Shown here one piece after another: positions 1-10,281 of a stretch of 64,000 nucleotides of DNA. The stretch is taken from assembly GCA_021613335.1 (NCBI GenBank), contig JAJTWR010000311.1, positions 1,437,881-1,501,880 of the forward strand. Reading direction: 5' to 3'. Position numbers and translations under genes: made by a program. Position 1 is the first letter of the stretch, and every line of letters begins with the position of its first letter. The notes below the pieces were generated by a model. It was not told the DNA's origin and did no database searches. It worked only from the letters and a program-made list of their open reading frames with translations. This DNA comes from Whitmania pigra (Eukaryota; Annelida; Clitellata; Hirudinida; Haemopidae).

Positions 1-880
1 TTTCAACTGTAATTTTTTAATTACTTTTTATTTGCTGCAATAATTGACGGAGAAAATGTTTATATAATTGCTTAAATCATGACATTCACACTCATCTCTT
101 GTTTTAATAACTGTAATTATAATATGATAATTACAATATGTTGTAATAGTTGGTCTTCATTTGGTTCTCAAAAGCCAATTGAATTTATAAATCAGATTGA
201 ACACCTTATTATCATTCAGACATTTGTCAAAAATGTCTCACAAATTGCGCAAGATAGACACAATTAATTGTATTCAATTTGGACATTATTAGTTTGGAAC
301 TAGTGGAACTTACTTTAAAGTAAATAAGTCTATTGAACTGCTATCATTAAATATATCAATTTTTATTATCTATCAACTTTTTATTATAACTTAAAAAATA
401 ATTAAAATATGATTTATGATATGTTATTTAATTTGCGATAAATATTATAAGTATTTATAAGACTTTCATTTATTTGATAAAATTTAAGAATCTTATAAAT
501 TTTTATGAATTTTTGACAGTTTCAAGTCTTCACTATTTGTTACAGTTTATCATGCATTATCATCCATAGTGAAATGATGGCCGATTGACTATTAATGTGA
601 AAAGTGCCTAGATGAATTCCATGTTGCATCATTCAACATTTTCCAATCACTTCGGGAGAATTGGAAAATTGCACTTGCAATATTAAGTGCTTGCATGCGT
701 CACTTGTTAAATAAATGACAAAATGAGGAATAATAAAGAAAAGTTCCTGTTTGTTTGCGATGAAAAATATTAATTAATTATTTTTTATTTGCCTTTTAAA
801 TGAATGTTCAACATTGCTGAATTAAACTTGGATGGAATTTAAAAATGTTCACATTAACATAACACAAGTTAACATTAACA
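1..880. other. AT-rich stretch, no gene recognised
   Basis: No coding exon, RNA gene or clear repeat was recognised. Short open frames here are low-complexity and lack family resemblance. The boundary with the retrotransposon near position 880 is where recognisable reverse-transcriptase coding begins. Confidence 0.5.
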
Positions 881-1895
881 GTCACAAGTGGAGTCCCTCA
901 GGGCAGTGTTCTAGGGTCAACCTTATTTCAACTCTTTATAAATGATCTACCCAGCACTTTTGTCAACTCTTTTGTTAAACGTTACAATAAGTCTCCATCC
1001 CTACTACAATACTCTCTTGACAGGATAGCAGAATGAAGTGATAAATTGCAGTTGCAACTTGCTCCTGACAAATGCCAGATTCCTTCACTGATTGACTGCA
1101 GAAAAAGTTTTAACCATTGTGAATATTTCATCAATAACAACAATCTAACAAGAGTTGACATAGTTCGAGATCTATGGGTGCTCATTGATTCTTCTCTCCC
1201 TTTTCCACAAACACATTGAAAATATCATTAAAAAAGCATCAACCATATCCAAACTGATTCTATTGTCTTTTTCTACTAGAGACCTAACCACTTTAATAAA
1301 AGCCTTTTGTACATATGTTAGACCTATACTAGAATACTGCTCTTCTGTATGGAATCCCCACCTCAAATACCTTGTTAAGAGAATTGAGTCAGTCCAAAGA
1401 AGATTCACAAAGGCAATTCCCAGCATTCGTCACCAACCACATCCAGCCAGACTTAAGATGCTAGGGCTCAAAACACTCGAACATAGACGTTTAATTACTG
1501 ATCTTTGCTTTTGTTTAAATTACTGAATGGTCTCGTGAATAGTGATCTTTTAAATTTTGTTCAATTCGCACAATACAATTGAACACGGGGACACCGCTTT
1601 AAGTTACGTGCGAGGAAGTGCTCAGCTAATGCTACTAAAAATATCTTCTTGAACAGAGTTGTTGCTGTCTGGAATTCCCTACCAGACGAGGTGGTATCTG
1701 CTGGCACTTTCTCCCGTTTCAGAGCATTAATCCTCGAGATTAATTTTTCAAATTTTTTTATCAATTACCGACTAATCTGTAACTTGCTTTTCCTCGCTCG
1801 ATGTTGACTGGTTGTATCATTTTTGCTGAGGCTGGTCCTTTTAGTGGCAATTTAGCCCTTCGACCGGTTAAATAAATAAATAATAAAAAAAATAA
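880..1895 (+). mobile_element. Decayed, 5'-truncated non-LTR retrotransposon (CR1/Jockey-like)
   Basis: Conceptual translation from about 889 gives the reverse-transcriptase block SGVPQGSVLGSTLFQLFIND, then a guide region ending in LAPDKCQ. After frame breaks, 1185-1526 gives the thumb-like segment with TYVRPILEYCSSVWNPHLK and VQRRFTKAIPS. A final piece near 1590-1780 contains VVAVWNSLPDEVVSA. This order is typical of the 3' half of CR1/Jockey-group LINEs. Stop codons and frameshifts (for example a stop near 1035) show it is dead. The element ends in an (AAATAA)n-like tail near 1870-1895. The endonuclease and the catalytic FADD-type motif are not recognisable, so it is 5' truncated or eroded. 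The family assignment beyond non-LTR is inference. Confidence 0.85.
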
Positions 1896-2150
1896 CAAAT
1901 ATTTAACTTTGGACAAGAAACCGATTTTGTTCCTGAGGCTTAGGCCACACGTTCAGGTTTTCCACAGTTTAGATTTAGTTCGCAGCATTCTGAACTAAAT
2001 GAATGGGTAGTGCCACTTTAGATTTAATACTAAATAAAAAAAAACTGAAAATTTAAAATTTGCACATAAATAAAATTCTATTTGAAAAATTAACAGTAGT
2101 AAATAGACATCCAATACATTTGTAGCGATTTTAAAATTTCTGTTAGCGTT
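1896..2150. other. AT-rich spacer between LINE and AN1 gene
   Basis: No gene or structured RNA is seen. The spacer separates the LINE tail from the first copy of the duplicated zinc-finger unit. Confidence 0.4.
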
Positions 2151-3089
2151 CCATCAATTAGACTTAACCCTAAGTCATTCTATGACTTTTCAAATTAACC
2201 GAAACCGCTCGTTAGATTGGCATAACGTTCAGGCTATTACCTCATATAACAATGTATGATCTAATAAACAATACTGAAATTTATAATTCCTGTTAAAACT
2301 TAAAAACTACAAAAATATGCATGAAGAGTTCAATTCAAATTATCAATCATTCTCTCAAGACCTTATAAAATGCTAATCTCATACTGAATACATTTATTAA
2401 TAGGTATATATTAAAAAAAGGATTGTTTAACACTTTTAACAGAAAAAAAAACAGTGTGAACTGCATAATGCTACAGTTTGTCGATTTTCCCAGCCTCAAT
2501 CACTGGGTTCAATTTGCGGATTCTCTCTCTCTCCTCTGCTTTGTAGTCGAACGTGCATCCGTGCGTGTCCACGTAGCGGTGCAGACCGCAGTACACTCCT
2601 CCACACCGACAAGCAATTCCTGTCAGACCAACTTTCTTGTTGCATGTATGACACCTGTTGCTTTTCTTCTTCTTCTCTTCGACTTGCATCGGCTTGTCCT
2701 CAACTTTCTGGTTGATTTCTATTTCCGTATTTTCAACTTCGATTGGTTGTGTTGACTTCGGGTTATTCATATGATCCTCTTTTGGCTTAAGCTCCGAATG
2801 TTCCACCTCCTTCTTTATCACTGTCTTGAAACATTGCGAGCACATTCCTCGGAAGTGTGGTGAGCCAAAAAAACCACACCCATTCGCGCACATTTGAGGT
2901 GAATCTGTAGCCATGTCGATGTTATATTATATCTTAGATTTGTTTTGAGTGTCCTGTATTATTGTTATTTTCGCCTACATTTTCTCTAAGTCCTACATTT
3001 TTATCGTTTTCAAAAGATTCTGAATCTAATTTAAACTATATTTTTATCACATTAAATTTTAATAAAAATCATAATTTGAAGTTTGTAAG
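2151..3089 (-). repeat. Tandem duplication unit, copy 1 (contains A20/AN1 gene)
   Basis: This segment aligns with 3638-4575 in the same orientation at an offset of about 1485 bp. By eye the coding part and about 100 bp on the promoter side are identical or nearly so. The 3'-flanking part (2151-2290) differs at many positions and has indels. The spacer 3090-3637 is not duplicated. Confidence 0.85.
2471..2914 (-). CDS. A20/AN1 zinc-finger protein, copy 1
   Basis: A 147-residue intronless protein with an N-terminal A20 finger (C9, C13, C25, C28 in CANGCGFF...CSQC) and a C-terminal AN1 finger (C88, C91, C102, C104, C109, H112, H118, C120; CHTC...CRCG...YCGLHRY). This domain order is that of ZFAND5/ZFAND6 and plant SAP proteins, which bind ubiquitin or the proteasome and modulate stress and NF-kB signalling. 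At 147 residues it is shorter than vertebrate ZFAND5/6 (about 210), the difference lying in an acidic/lysine-rich linker. The start at 2914 places A20 in its usual position close to the N terminus. A second copy with an identical protein lies at 3956-4399. Absence of introns in an intron-rich neighbourhood suggests a retrogene origin, which is inference. Family assignment is firm; the exact orthologue is not. Confidence 0.9.
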   Translation of the reverse strand: MATDSPQMCANGCGFFGSPHFRGMCSQCFKTVIKKEVEHSELKPKEDHMNNPKSTQPIEVENTEIEINQKVEDKPMQVEEKKKKSNRCHTCNKKVGLTGIACRCGGVYCGLHRYVDTHGCTFDYKAEERERIRKLNPVIEAGKIDKL

Positions 3090-3099
3090 GTCTTTATCC

Positions 3100-3300
3100 T
3101 ATTTTGTTTTTATTTATTTGTTCGGTTGAAAGGCTAATAGCCATTAATATGACCATTTTCAGTGTAAAAGACAGTCAATATAGACCGAGGAATATCAAAG
3201 TTTATAACTTAAAACAACAATTACTTATGGTCGTTAAGAAGACCGGGATCTGTATAATAATCACTCTTCTTATTATCTTCTAATAACCAAATTTACTTAG
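3100..3300 (-). mobile_element. Possible 3' fragment of a LINE
   Basis: From about 3105 the + strand reads like the reverse complement of the LINE tail at 1820-1890: a TTTATTTATT run, then GGTTGAAAGGCTAATAGCC against GGTCGAAGGGCTAAATTGCC. It is probably the 3' end of a related element inserted on the minus strand directly beside the duplicated unit. The other boundary is undefined. Confidence 0.4.
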
Positions 3301-3637
3301 GTACATCTTACATTTATCTAATGTATCTGCATGGATGGTTTCCTTATGGAATAAAATAAATAAGGAAAATCAGGATTGCGATGAAATAATTAGTTTTTGA
3401 GTTTTCCGAAGTATTTTGTATAATTTTCAATCGTGTTCTCTAGTATAAACACTTTGTGTGGCCTTGAAAAACTGCTTACACAGAAGACCTTTCTTTCTCG
3501 TTAAGATTTTGAAGTATCATTCCAAGCACTTTATTTGTTTTTTTTTCTTTACTATCCCATTATCTAGAGTTTGTTAAAATAAAAAATTTCAAAATTTGTT
3601 AAAAATCTACGCATAATTAAAATCCTAATTGCTAAAT

Positions 3638-4575
3638 CATCAATTAGACTTAACCCAAGTCATTCCATACCATTTCATATAAACCGAAACCGTTCCTTAA
3701 ATTGGCATAACGTTCGTGCTATTACCTCATGTAACAATGAATGATCTAATAAACAATACTGAAATTTATAATTTCTTTTAAAACTTAAAAACTACAAAAA
3801 TATGCATGAAGAGTTCAATTCAAATTATCAATCATTCTCTCAAGACCTTATAAAATGCTAATCTCATACTGAATACATTTATTAATAAGTATATATTAAA
3901 AAAAGGATTGTTTAACACTTTTAACAGAAAAAAAAACAGTGTGAACTGCATAATGCTACAGTTTGTCGATTTTCCCAGCCTCAATCACTGGGTTCAATTT
4001 GCGGATTCTCTCTCTCTCCTCTGCTTTGTAGTCGAACGTGCATCCGTGCGTGTCCACGTAGCGGTGCAGACCGCAGTACACTCCTCCACACCGACAAGCA
4101 ATTCCTGTCAGACCAACTTTCTTGTTGCATGTATGACACCTGTTGCTTTTCTTCTTCTTCTCTTCGACTTGCATCGGCTTGTCCTCAACTTTCTGGTTGA
4201 TTTCTATTTCCGTATTTTCAACTTCGATTGGTTGTGTTGACTTCGGGTTATTCATATGATCCTCTTTTGGCTTAAGCTCCGAATGTTCCACCTCCTTCTT
4301 TATCACTGTCTTGAAACATTGCGAGCACATTCCTCGGAAGTGTGGTGAGCCAAAAAAACCACACCCATTCGCGCACATTTGAGGTGAATCTGTAGCCATG
4401 TCGATGTTATATTATATCTTAGATTTGTTTTGAGTGTCCTGTATTATTGTTATTTTCGCCTACATTTTCTCTAAGTCCTGCATTTTTATCGTTTTCAAAA
4501 GATTCTGAATCTAATTTAAACTATATTTTTTATCACATTAAATTTTAATAGAAATCATAATTTGAAGTTTGTAAT
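3638..4575 (-). repeat. Tandem duplication unit, copy 2 (contains A20/AN1 gene)
   Basis: This is the partner of 2151-3089. Similarity ends abruptly after the shared stretch ending AATTTGAAGTTTGTAA on the gene's 5' side. It is graded on the 3' side, where about one base in ten differs. Confidence 0.85.
3956..4399 (-). CDS. A20/AN1 zinc-finger protein, copy 2
   Basis: The protein is identical over 147 residues to the product of 2471-2914, with the same A20 (C9-C28) and AN1 (C88-C120) ligands. The nucleotide sequence of the open frame also looks identical, including synonymous sites, and the antisense frame is preserved as well. Both copies keep the same 5' flank of roughly 100 bp, so both could be transcribed. 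Recent duplication, gene conversion or an assembly duplicate would each explain the identity. The diverged flanks argue against a simple assembly duplicate. Confidence 0.9.
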   Translation of the reverse strand: MATDSPQMCANGCGFFGSPHFRGMCSQCFKTVIKKEVEHSELKPKEDHMNNPKSTQPIEVENTEIEINQKVEDKPMQVEEKKKKSNRCHTCNKKVGLTGIACRCGGVYCGLHRYVDTHGCTFDYKAEERERIRKLNPVIEAGKIDKL

Positions 4576-5357
4576 AATTTATAAGTTTATAATTTGAAAG
4601 TAATGCTTTATAAAATCTCAGAATTACATCTTTGTCTCTACTCACTACTCACGTCTCTTTATCATCCAAAGTACTATATTTGCTTTTTTATCAGCTTCCG
4701 TGCACTGTAGAGATACTTTTCCATTGTTCTTCATAATGCTTTCTCCAAATTCATATTCTACTTTTGTGTTTCTGCATCTCATATGCACAATAGAGCATTT
4801 GCTTACGTTGAAAAGCTGTTGCTTATAATTTCTTAGATTTTGCCCGCCAATAATTTACACAACTTGTTGAATGAATGAATGATGTGGTGAATTAATGAAT
4901 GACAAAGCGAACAAATGATGAATGGTTAATTATTGATGATTACATATCGTCACGGTGTGAAATACTTTGTCATTTGTCGAATCGCAATCCTTCTCGTTGA
5001 CGTGAAATCTGCTTGAATGCTCAAACATCTTTAACTTTCCGCTTTGGTTAATGTGAAAAAAAATTATTTTTGAATAAATGAATATTTGTGAATTATTAAA
5101 TAAATTAAATCAAACATCACGATAATTTCACATTACAACACATTTAAAAAATTGCCAAGAATAGTTGAATGTCAACTAAGAAATAAGCACTTACAATATT
5201 GAAAAGTTTAACTTTTTCTATTTTTCTCTTCTAATTGTAATTATTTCTAATTGTATGTCATGATGTTAAATTAATCCAAATAATATTAATAACAACAGTT
5301 CATTTATATGGCGCCCTAAGCATGTTATCATTTTAAATTATTTCTTACTATCTTCAG
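4576..5357. other. AT-rich, no gene recognised
   Basis: No exon-like stretch was seen. It may be intron of the membrane-protein gene that continues at 5358, whose earlier exons were not found. Confidence 0.4.
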
Positions 5358-8300
5358 TGTTGAAGAATTTCTCGGGCTCACTACTAAATGGTCGAACGAA
5401 GCATCTCCCTGACCCTTGCGGTTATCCGTTGGTCATCGTCGACAAAAAACAACAACATCCATCGAAACAAGAGGATTCCAACGCTTCCTTGAGAAATAAC
5501 ACCACTGAGGAAATCACAATTCAATCAACCACGCATGACATCACAACATGCACTCCTCTGACAACGAAAGGTTAAAGATCAAAGTTGAAATGCATTCCTG
5601 ATTTTATGCCCTCAAAAACCAATTCCATCTTGATTTAAAATCTCACAAATCCGAATAAGCATTTCTTATGGCTCTTAACTATTTGGCTAGCAATTAATAA
5701 TTAACTAAATAATTTGGCTAAATGAGGTAAAGTTCAGAGGTGTAGTTAAGGGGGGCCTATCATACGAAAACGGGAGTCTGAAACACGTCGGAGTGCACGA
5801 TCAGAAGCCGTTAAAGCTACTCATGAAGTACTGGATGAACTAGTAGGGCTGCTAGAAAAATTGTCAAGTTTCAACGGGAGAGGATCGTATTAGCGATTAT
5901 TCTTCTTAGCTTTTGGAAGTGACATATTGGAAAAACGAATTTCAGTTTCGTCATTGACCAGTTTGCGACACTAAAATCAAGGAAAAGAAATCTTTGGTAG
6001 ACTTTGTAAACAAGTATGTGGCCGTAATATGACTTCTATAAATTTGCTTCTTTAAATACAATGTTTAGTTAAAATTTAAAATTGTTTTCTTTATTCAATG
6101 TAATAGAAAAATGTTATTAAACGGGAAGGGATCGGGTTCGCCAATTTTATAGTTCGTCCCCGGGCGTAAAAAATCCTTGCTATGCCTCTGGTAACGCTTA
6201 CTTAATGTTAAATAACATTAATTCTTAATGTTTATTCAAGATCGTATGAATGCCCTGTTGAAAAGTTTCATTTAACGACTGAATAGGTTTGTGTCCATTA
6301 TTGCGTGTTTCTTTGTTAGCAAAGGATACACACAGTGCATTGCATAAACTTGGCCCAGGTTCAAGAAACACACAATTTATACAGTTATCTATTAAATTAC
6401 TGCTGATTTTCGACCCAAACATCCTTTACATCATTCACAAAGTCATATTCAATTAATTAATAATAAGATGTAGCAGTAAAATTTGAATCTTAGTGGGATT
6501 TCATCGATAAATGTCTTAGATGCTGTTTTTCGAGGCTGAGCATAAGGTCTCTTCCTGTCAGTAAATAATTTTTATGACAGAAATCACAAAAACTGGTTAA
6601 TATAATCAGGCTTTATATAAATGTTTCAATTTCCGAAACTTACTTATGTAATATAAGTACTGTTAGTTTAGGTTATTATAGATGGGTTCTGGAAAGAGTC
6701 TTAGTTACATAGAAAAGGGAAAAATAAAGGCGTTTAAAAACTTGAATTTGTTAATTTTATAGATTTCTAAGAGGGTTAATCGATTTAGAAAGGTTATAAG
6801 ACATTGTTTGAATGATGCTAAATTATTAAAATTATGGATCAAAAACTAGTCCAGGAAGACTTCAAAAACTTTCTAAACGTGAGAAACGAGTTGTACTCAG
6901 TGAAGCTATTTTGTCTTCAAGTTAATAGAATCTAATCAGTTTCTATCAATATTAAAATTCTTTTATTTGCATAATACGCTGCATTCCGAAGTATCAAGTA
7001 TTCTTTCACCAATCGAAGATATTAATCTAAAGCCTCCACATTTGCACTTTTGTTTTGTTAATACTTTTTATTTATTTTGTCAATAATTCCAGATGATGGC
7101 AGTTATAGTTCATTTTCTACTGGGACAACAGTTGTTCTTAAACATTTGAAGGCCCAAGAAACAAGAAGCAGACAATCTCCGGAATTGGATCCTTTCTTCA
7201 ATTTCTCAGAATTCATGTGGATAAAGAAGCAGGTAGTTGGTGAGTGGTACATAGTTACCTGGATTTTCACTGTATGTTTTCGGTGATAAACTGAATTGTC
7301 ATTAAATTTTATCATAATTATTGTCTTAGTTTGTTTCATAAATTCGCGAGAGGCTACCAGTGTCTCACTTGAAGTTATAACTAGCTTTACAAATTAATAA
7401 TAATTATTAAATAATATTATTAAATAATAATTAGCTTTACTTTTTATTGAAATTTTGTTGTATCTATTTTAACGTGAATCACTTGAAAACAAAAGTAAAT
7501 TACCGAAAATAATTTGATTAATGAGAAAACAAGTTATTTAAACATTGCTTTCGAATAATTTTCAGAAAACTCTGAGAAATTCATTTTATACTTGCTGTTG
7601 GCCGGTTGCATCGGTTTCATCTTAATCCTGTTTGCGGTCATCATTCGCTTGGCTTGCTGCTCGAGGAGAGCTTATTTTACGAGACTGGGTGAAAGGACAG
7701 CTGAATTCAACAACGATCTGAGCCTCAAAACTCCTGGAATTTACAAGCGGGGTGGCAGTCGATTGCTGGGAAACAGGTTTGGGGCGTATTATTTCCAGGA
7801 CGTTAACGAGGATGGGAATAATCATGGAACTCAGAAACGCAAAAAGAATCCACAGAAAGAAACAAAAAAATTCTTCGGCAAATCATCCTCCGGATTTGGA
7901 TTCTACCCAAACCCTAGGAATCCCTGTATCAGAGATGGAGGACCCGAACAACGGATTGAGACCGAAAACGGAACTCACCCTGCCATTCAACTGACCAGCT
8001 TTAATCGATTTGATTCTCTATTGAGACCAACTGCCTGCAACAGATCACTTCAAGCACAAAATCAACTGGTTCTCCAAAACAACCCGAGGCATCAAATCGT
8101 GTGTGAAAATCACCACCCTTTTGAAGGGGATCTTCCCTTTCAGGGAGTCGAAAACCATTCGATGAGGCAGAAGCTCCAGCAGTGTGGGGCTGTTCAACAG
8201 ATGATCATGCCCAGCCATCCTGCTTTAGTCCTTCAACAGAAACAAGAACTATTGACTCTACAGCAACACAGCCATCACTATCATCACCATCATCTCGGAC

Positions 8301-9031
8301 ACTCGCGCATGTGCGCTAATGCTCATCAATGCTGCGCTGAGTTCAGCCAACATTCATACCAGCAACCCCAAATGTTGTGTCAACACTTGGCGCCATGTGA
8401 TATGAGATCCTCTCAGCACACCTGTAGACAGAGGGCCATTGAACCTCATTGTGATATCCCGTGCTGCCACGTGAATCGTGGTGGTGAATGTACTGCCTCT
8501 CAGAGACAAGTCTCCACCATACTCCGCCTATGTCCGAATGCCGAAGAACATCCGTTAGCTTTGGCGCCTCATCACTCTGATATTAGCGATACAACGTTAA
8601 CAATAAACAGCAACAGCAATAATAATAACAATAACGTCCATGCGGTACAACAAATGAGAGCGGATAGAGAGTGCGTTTTCCCACGAATGGGGCTTTTGAC
8701 CCTGAACCACTCCCCTCAGCAAATTCTCCTTCAGCAGGCTCGTTTGGCCAATCAAATTCGCCCACATCCGGAGATCCAAGCAATTTGTCCCTCTAACGAA
8801 ATAACATCAACTGTCGACAGTTCCTACTACATCAACACTCTTCAACAGCAGCAACATCAGCTTCCTATCTCGAAAGAAAACGCCAACAAAGAAACTAAAT
8901 TTTTCACCATGGGAAAGCCAAACAAGTCTTGTCGTATGTGTGGCGTGAAGAATAATTTGTACGAGAAGCGATACGCCACTCTTCAACATCCGTCCTTTTC
9001 TATAAAACCTGATTCTCAAAACGATGTTTGA
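5358..9031 (+). CDS. Single-pass membrane protein, 3' part (last three exons)
   Basis: Modelled exons are 5358-5570, 7093-7239 and 7566-9031; all junctions keep frame (GAT and GAA codons are split at the two joins). The first exon begins in phase, needing one base from an upstream exon that was not found, so the gene is 5' incomplete. The ectodomain is Ser/Thr-rich with N-glycosylation sequons (NASL, NNTT). A hydrophobic segment FILYLLLAGCIGFILILFAV follows, then CCSRR as a stop-transfer. The cytoplasmic tail of about 450 residues is rich in Gln, His, Cys and Asn, with runs such as HHYHHHH and a polyasparagine stretch near 8600-8640. An AATAAA lies near 9182. I do not recognise the family. 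Type I orientation is inferred from sequons before and basic residues after the span. Confidence 0.7.
5735..6190. mobile_element. hAT-like DNA transposon remnant (456 bp)
   Basis: The left end CAGAGGTGTAGTTAAGG and the reverse complement of the right end, CAGAGGCATAGCAAGGA, form imperfect terminal inverted repeats of hAT/Tip100 type. Flanking octamers GTAAAGTT and GTAACGCT agree at 6 of 8 bases, as expected for an old 8-bp target duplication. Translation of 5770-5900 (+) reads SEAVKATHEVLDELVGLLEK, resembling remembered hAT transposase core sequence. It lies in the intron between the first two exons of the membrane-protein gene. Confidence 0.65.
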
Positions 9032-10281
9032 AGTAAAGTTGCATTGCATAGTTGGACTGAAAATCACAGTTTATTTTGATACGATTTATCCATGTGAACA
9101 TTCCTACATAAAGGTTGTGCAGCACAACTTGTGCTAGGTTAAATCCTATTCTAACGTACAAAAAGTACATTTTTTAAAATGAAATAAAATTATTTTATTT
9201 TGTTATTTTAAATGACAAATGCTTGCGAGAAGTGCAAGGTCGTGGTTCGAGAAATTGCTTAAGTTGGCTTTCTAAGGCATGAATTGATGTTGCTTCCTGT
9301 GCTCCATTTACGATTTCATCTTGAGGCCATTACGATCAATTTGCCGGGCCTGTGCTCTTCTATTTTTACTTTTGTTCACAAAATTGTTGATTAAAAGACA
9401 AATTGTTGAATTACAAAATAGTTGCATTTTTATTTGAAGATGTTTTGACCAATTTTTTGCCAATGTTGCACACAATTAACACAAAACAAATATGAATGTA
9501 AAACGAAAAGGTATTTAATAAACAATTTATTGCAAGGGTAAAATCTCTACTAGAAATGATTCGTTGCCAATCGAGATGTATATTTTATTAATGGTAACAT
9601 CTTAATGCAATTTCAATTAAATTTAGTTTTCTTTTTAATTATTTTAATCAAAATGGAAAATCCCGTTTGACGTCTCCCTTTGATGACAGATAGTTCCAGT
9701 TAACACGGCCAAAACGTATGGTTTATTTTTTTAGAGGGTAAATGATTTTAAATGCTGGAAAATCATGAGAAGGATGGAGAAATTAGCTAGGACGCGACCA
9801 CTTCTCATCATGCTCAATTTTTGTTTTGAGAGAAAGTCGCTTTTCTCCAAGTATTTGCAAATTCTGCTAAATTGCATTTTAATGCCTTTTTCAGTAAATA
9901 TTTCTTAGGTTTTTTTCGTTATAGAGGTAAATATTGCTCAAGTGCAAGCTTTATGAATGCATCTCAAGAATTACCTCATTTTAAAAAAAAATTTCAGAAT
10001 TTAATTTTGAAATTTTAAAAAAGCTATCTTTAGTAAAGTTGACCACCGAGTAATTCTCGATTCGTGCTTATAATGTAACACAAAGTTTGAGGTGTCCTTT
10101 AAAAGTTTATTACTTAATTTAATTTTTAAAATTTAGTTAATTTATCAATAAACAAATACAAAATTTTGGTTTTGCTAATCTATAGATGTGATTGTAATTC
10201 AACGATGTCACAATTAAACAACCGCCGGCACTTCTAATTTATCGATAGAGTTTGAACTTCCGTCTTTGGTAACGGTGCAAG
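9032..10281. other. Intergenic, with possible LINE fossil near 9220-9360
   Basis: This contains the 3' UTR and poly(A) signal of the upstream gene (AATAAA near 9182) and the promoter of SRRM1. On the minus strand 9220-9360 reads DEIVNGAQEATSIHALESQL, vaguely like the C-terminal LINE motif (LP..V..A.S...FK..L). That is too weak to call as an element. Confidence 0.35.

Noticed and set aside
2423..2755. 110-residue + strand open frame, repeated at 3908-4240
   Set aside because: It is the antisense shadow of the A20/AN1 coding sequence and is duplicated only because the gene is.
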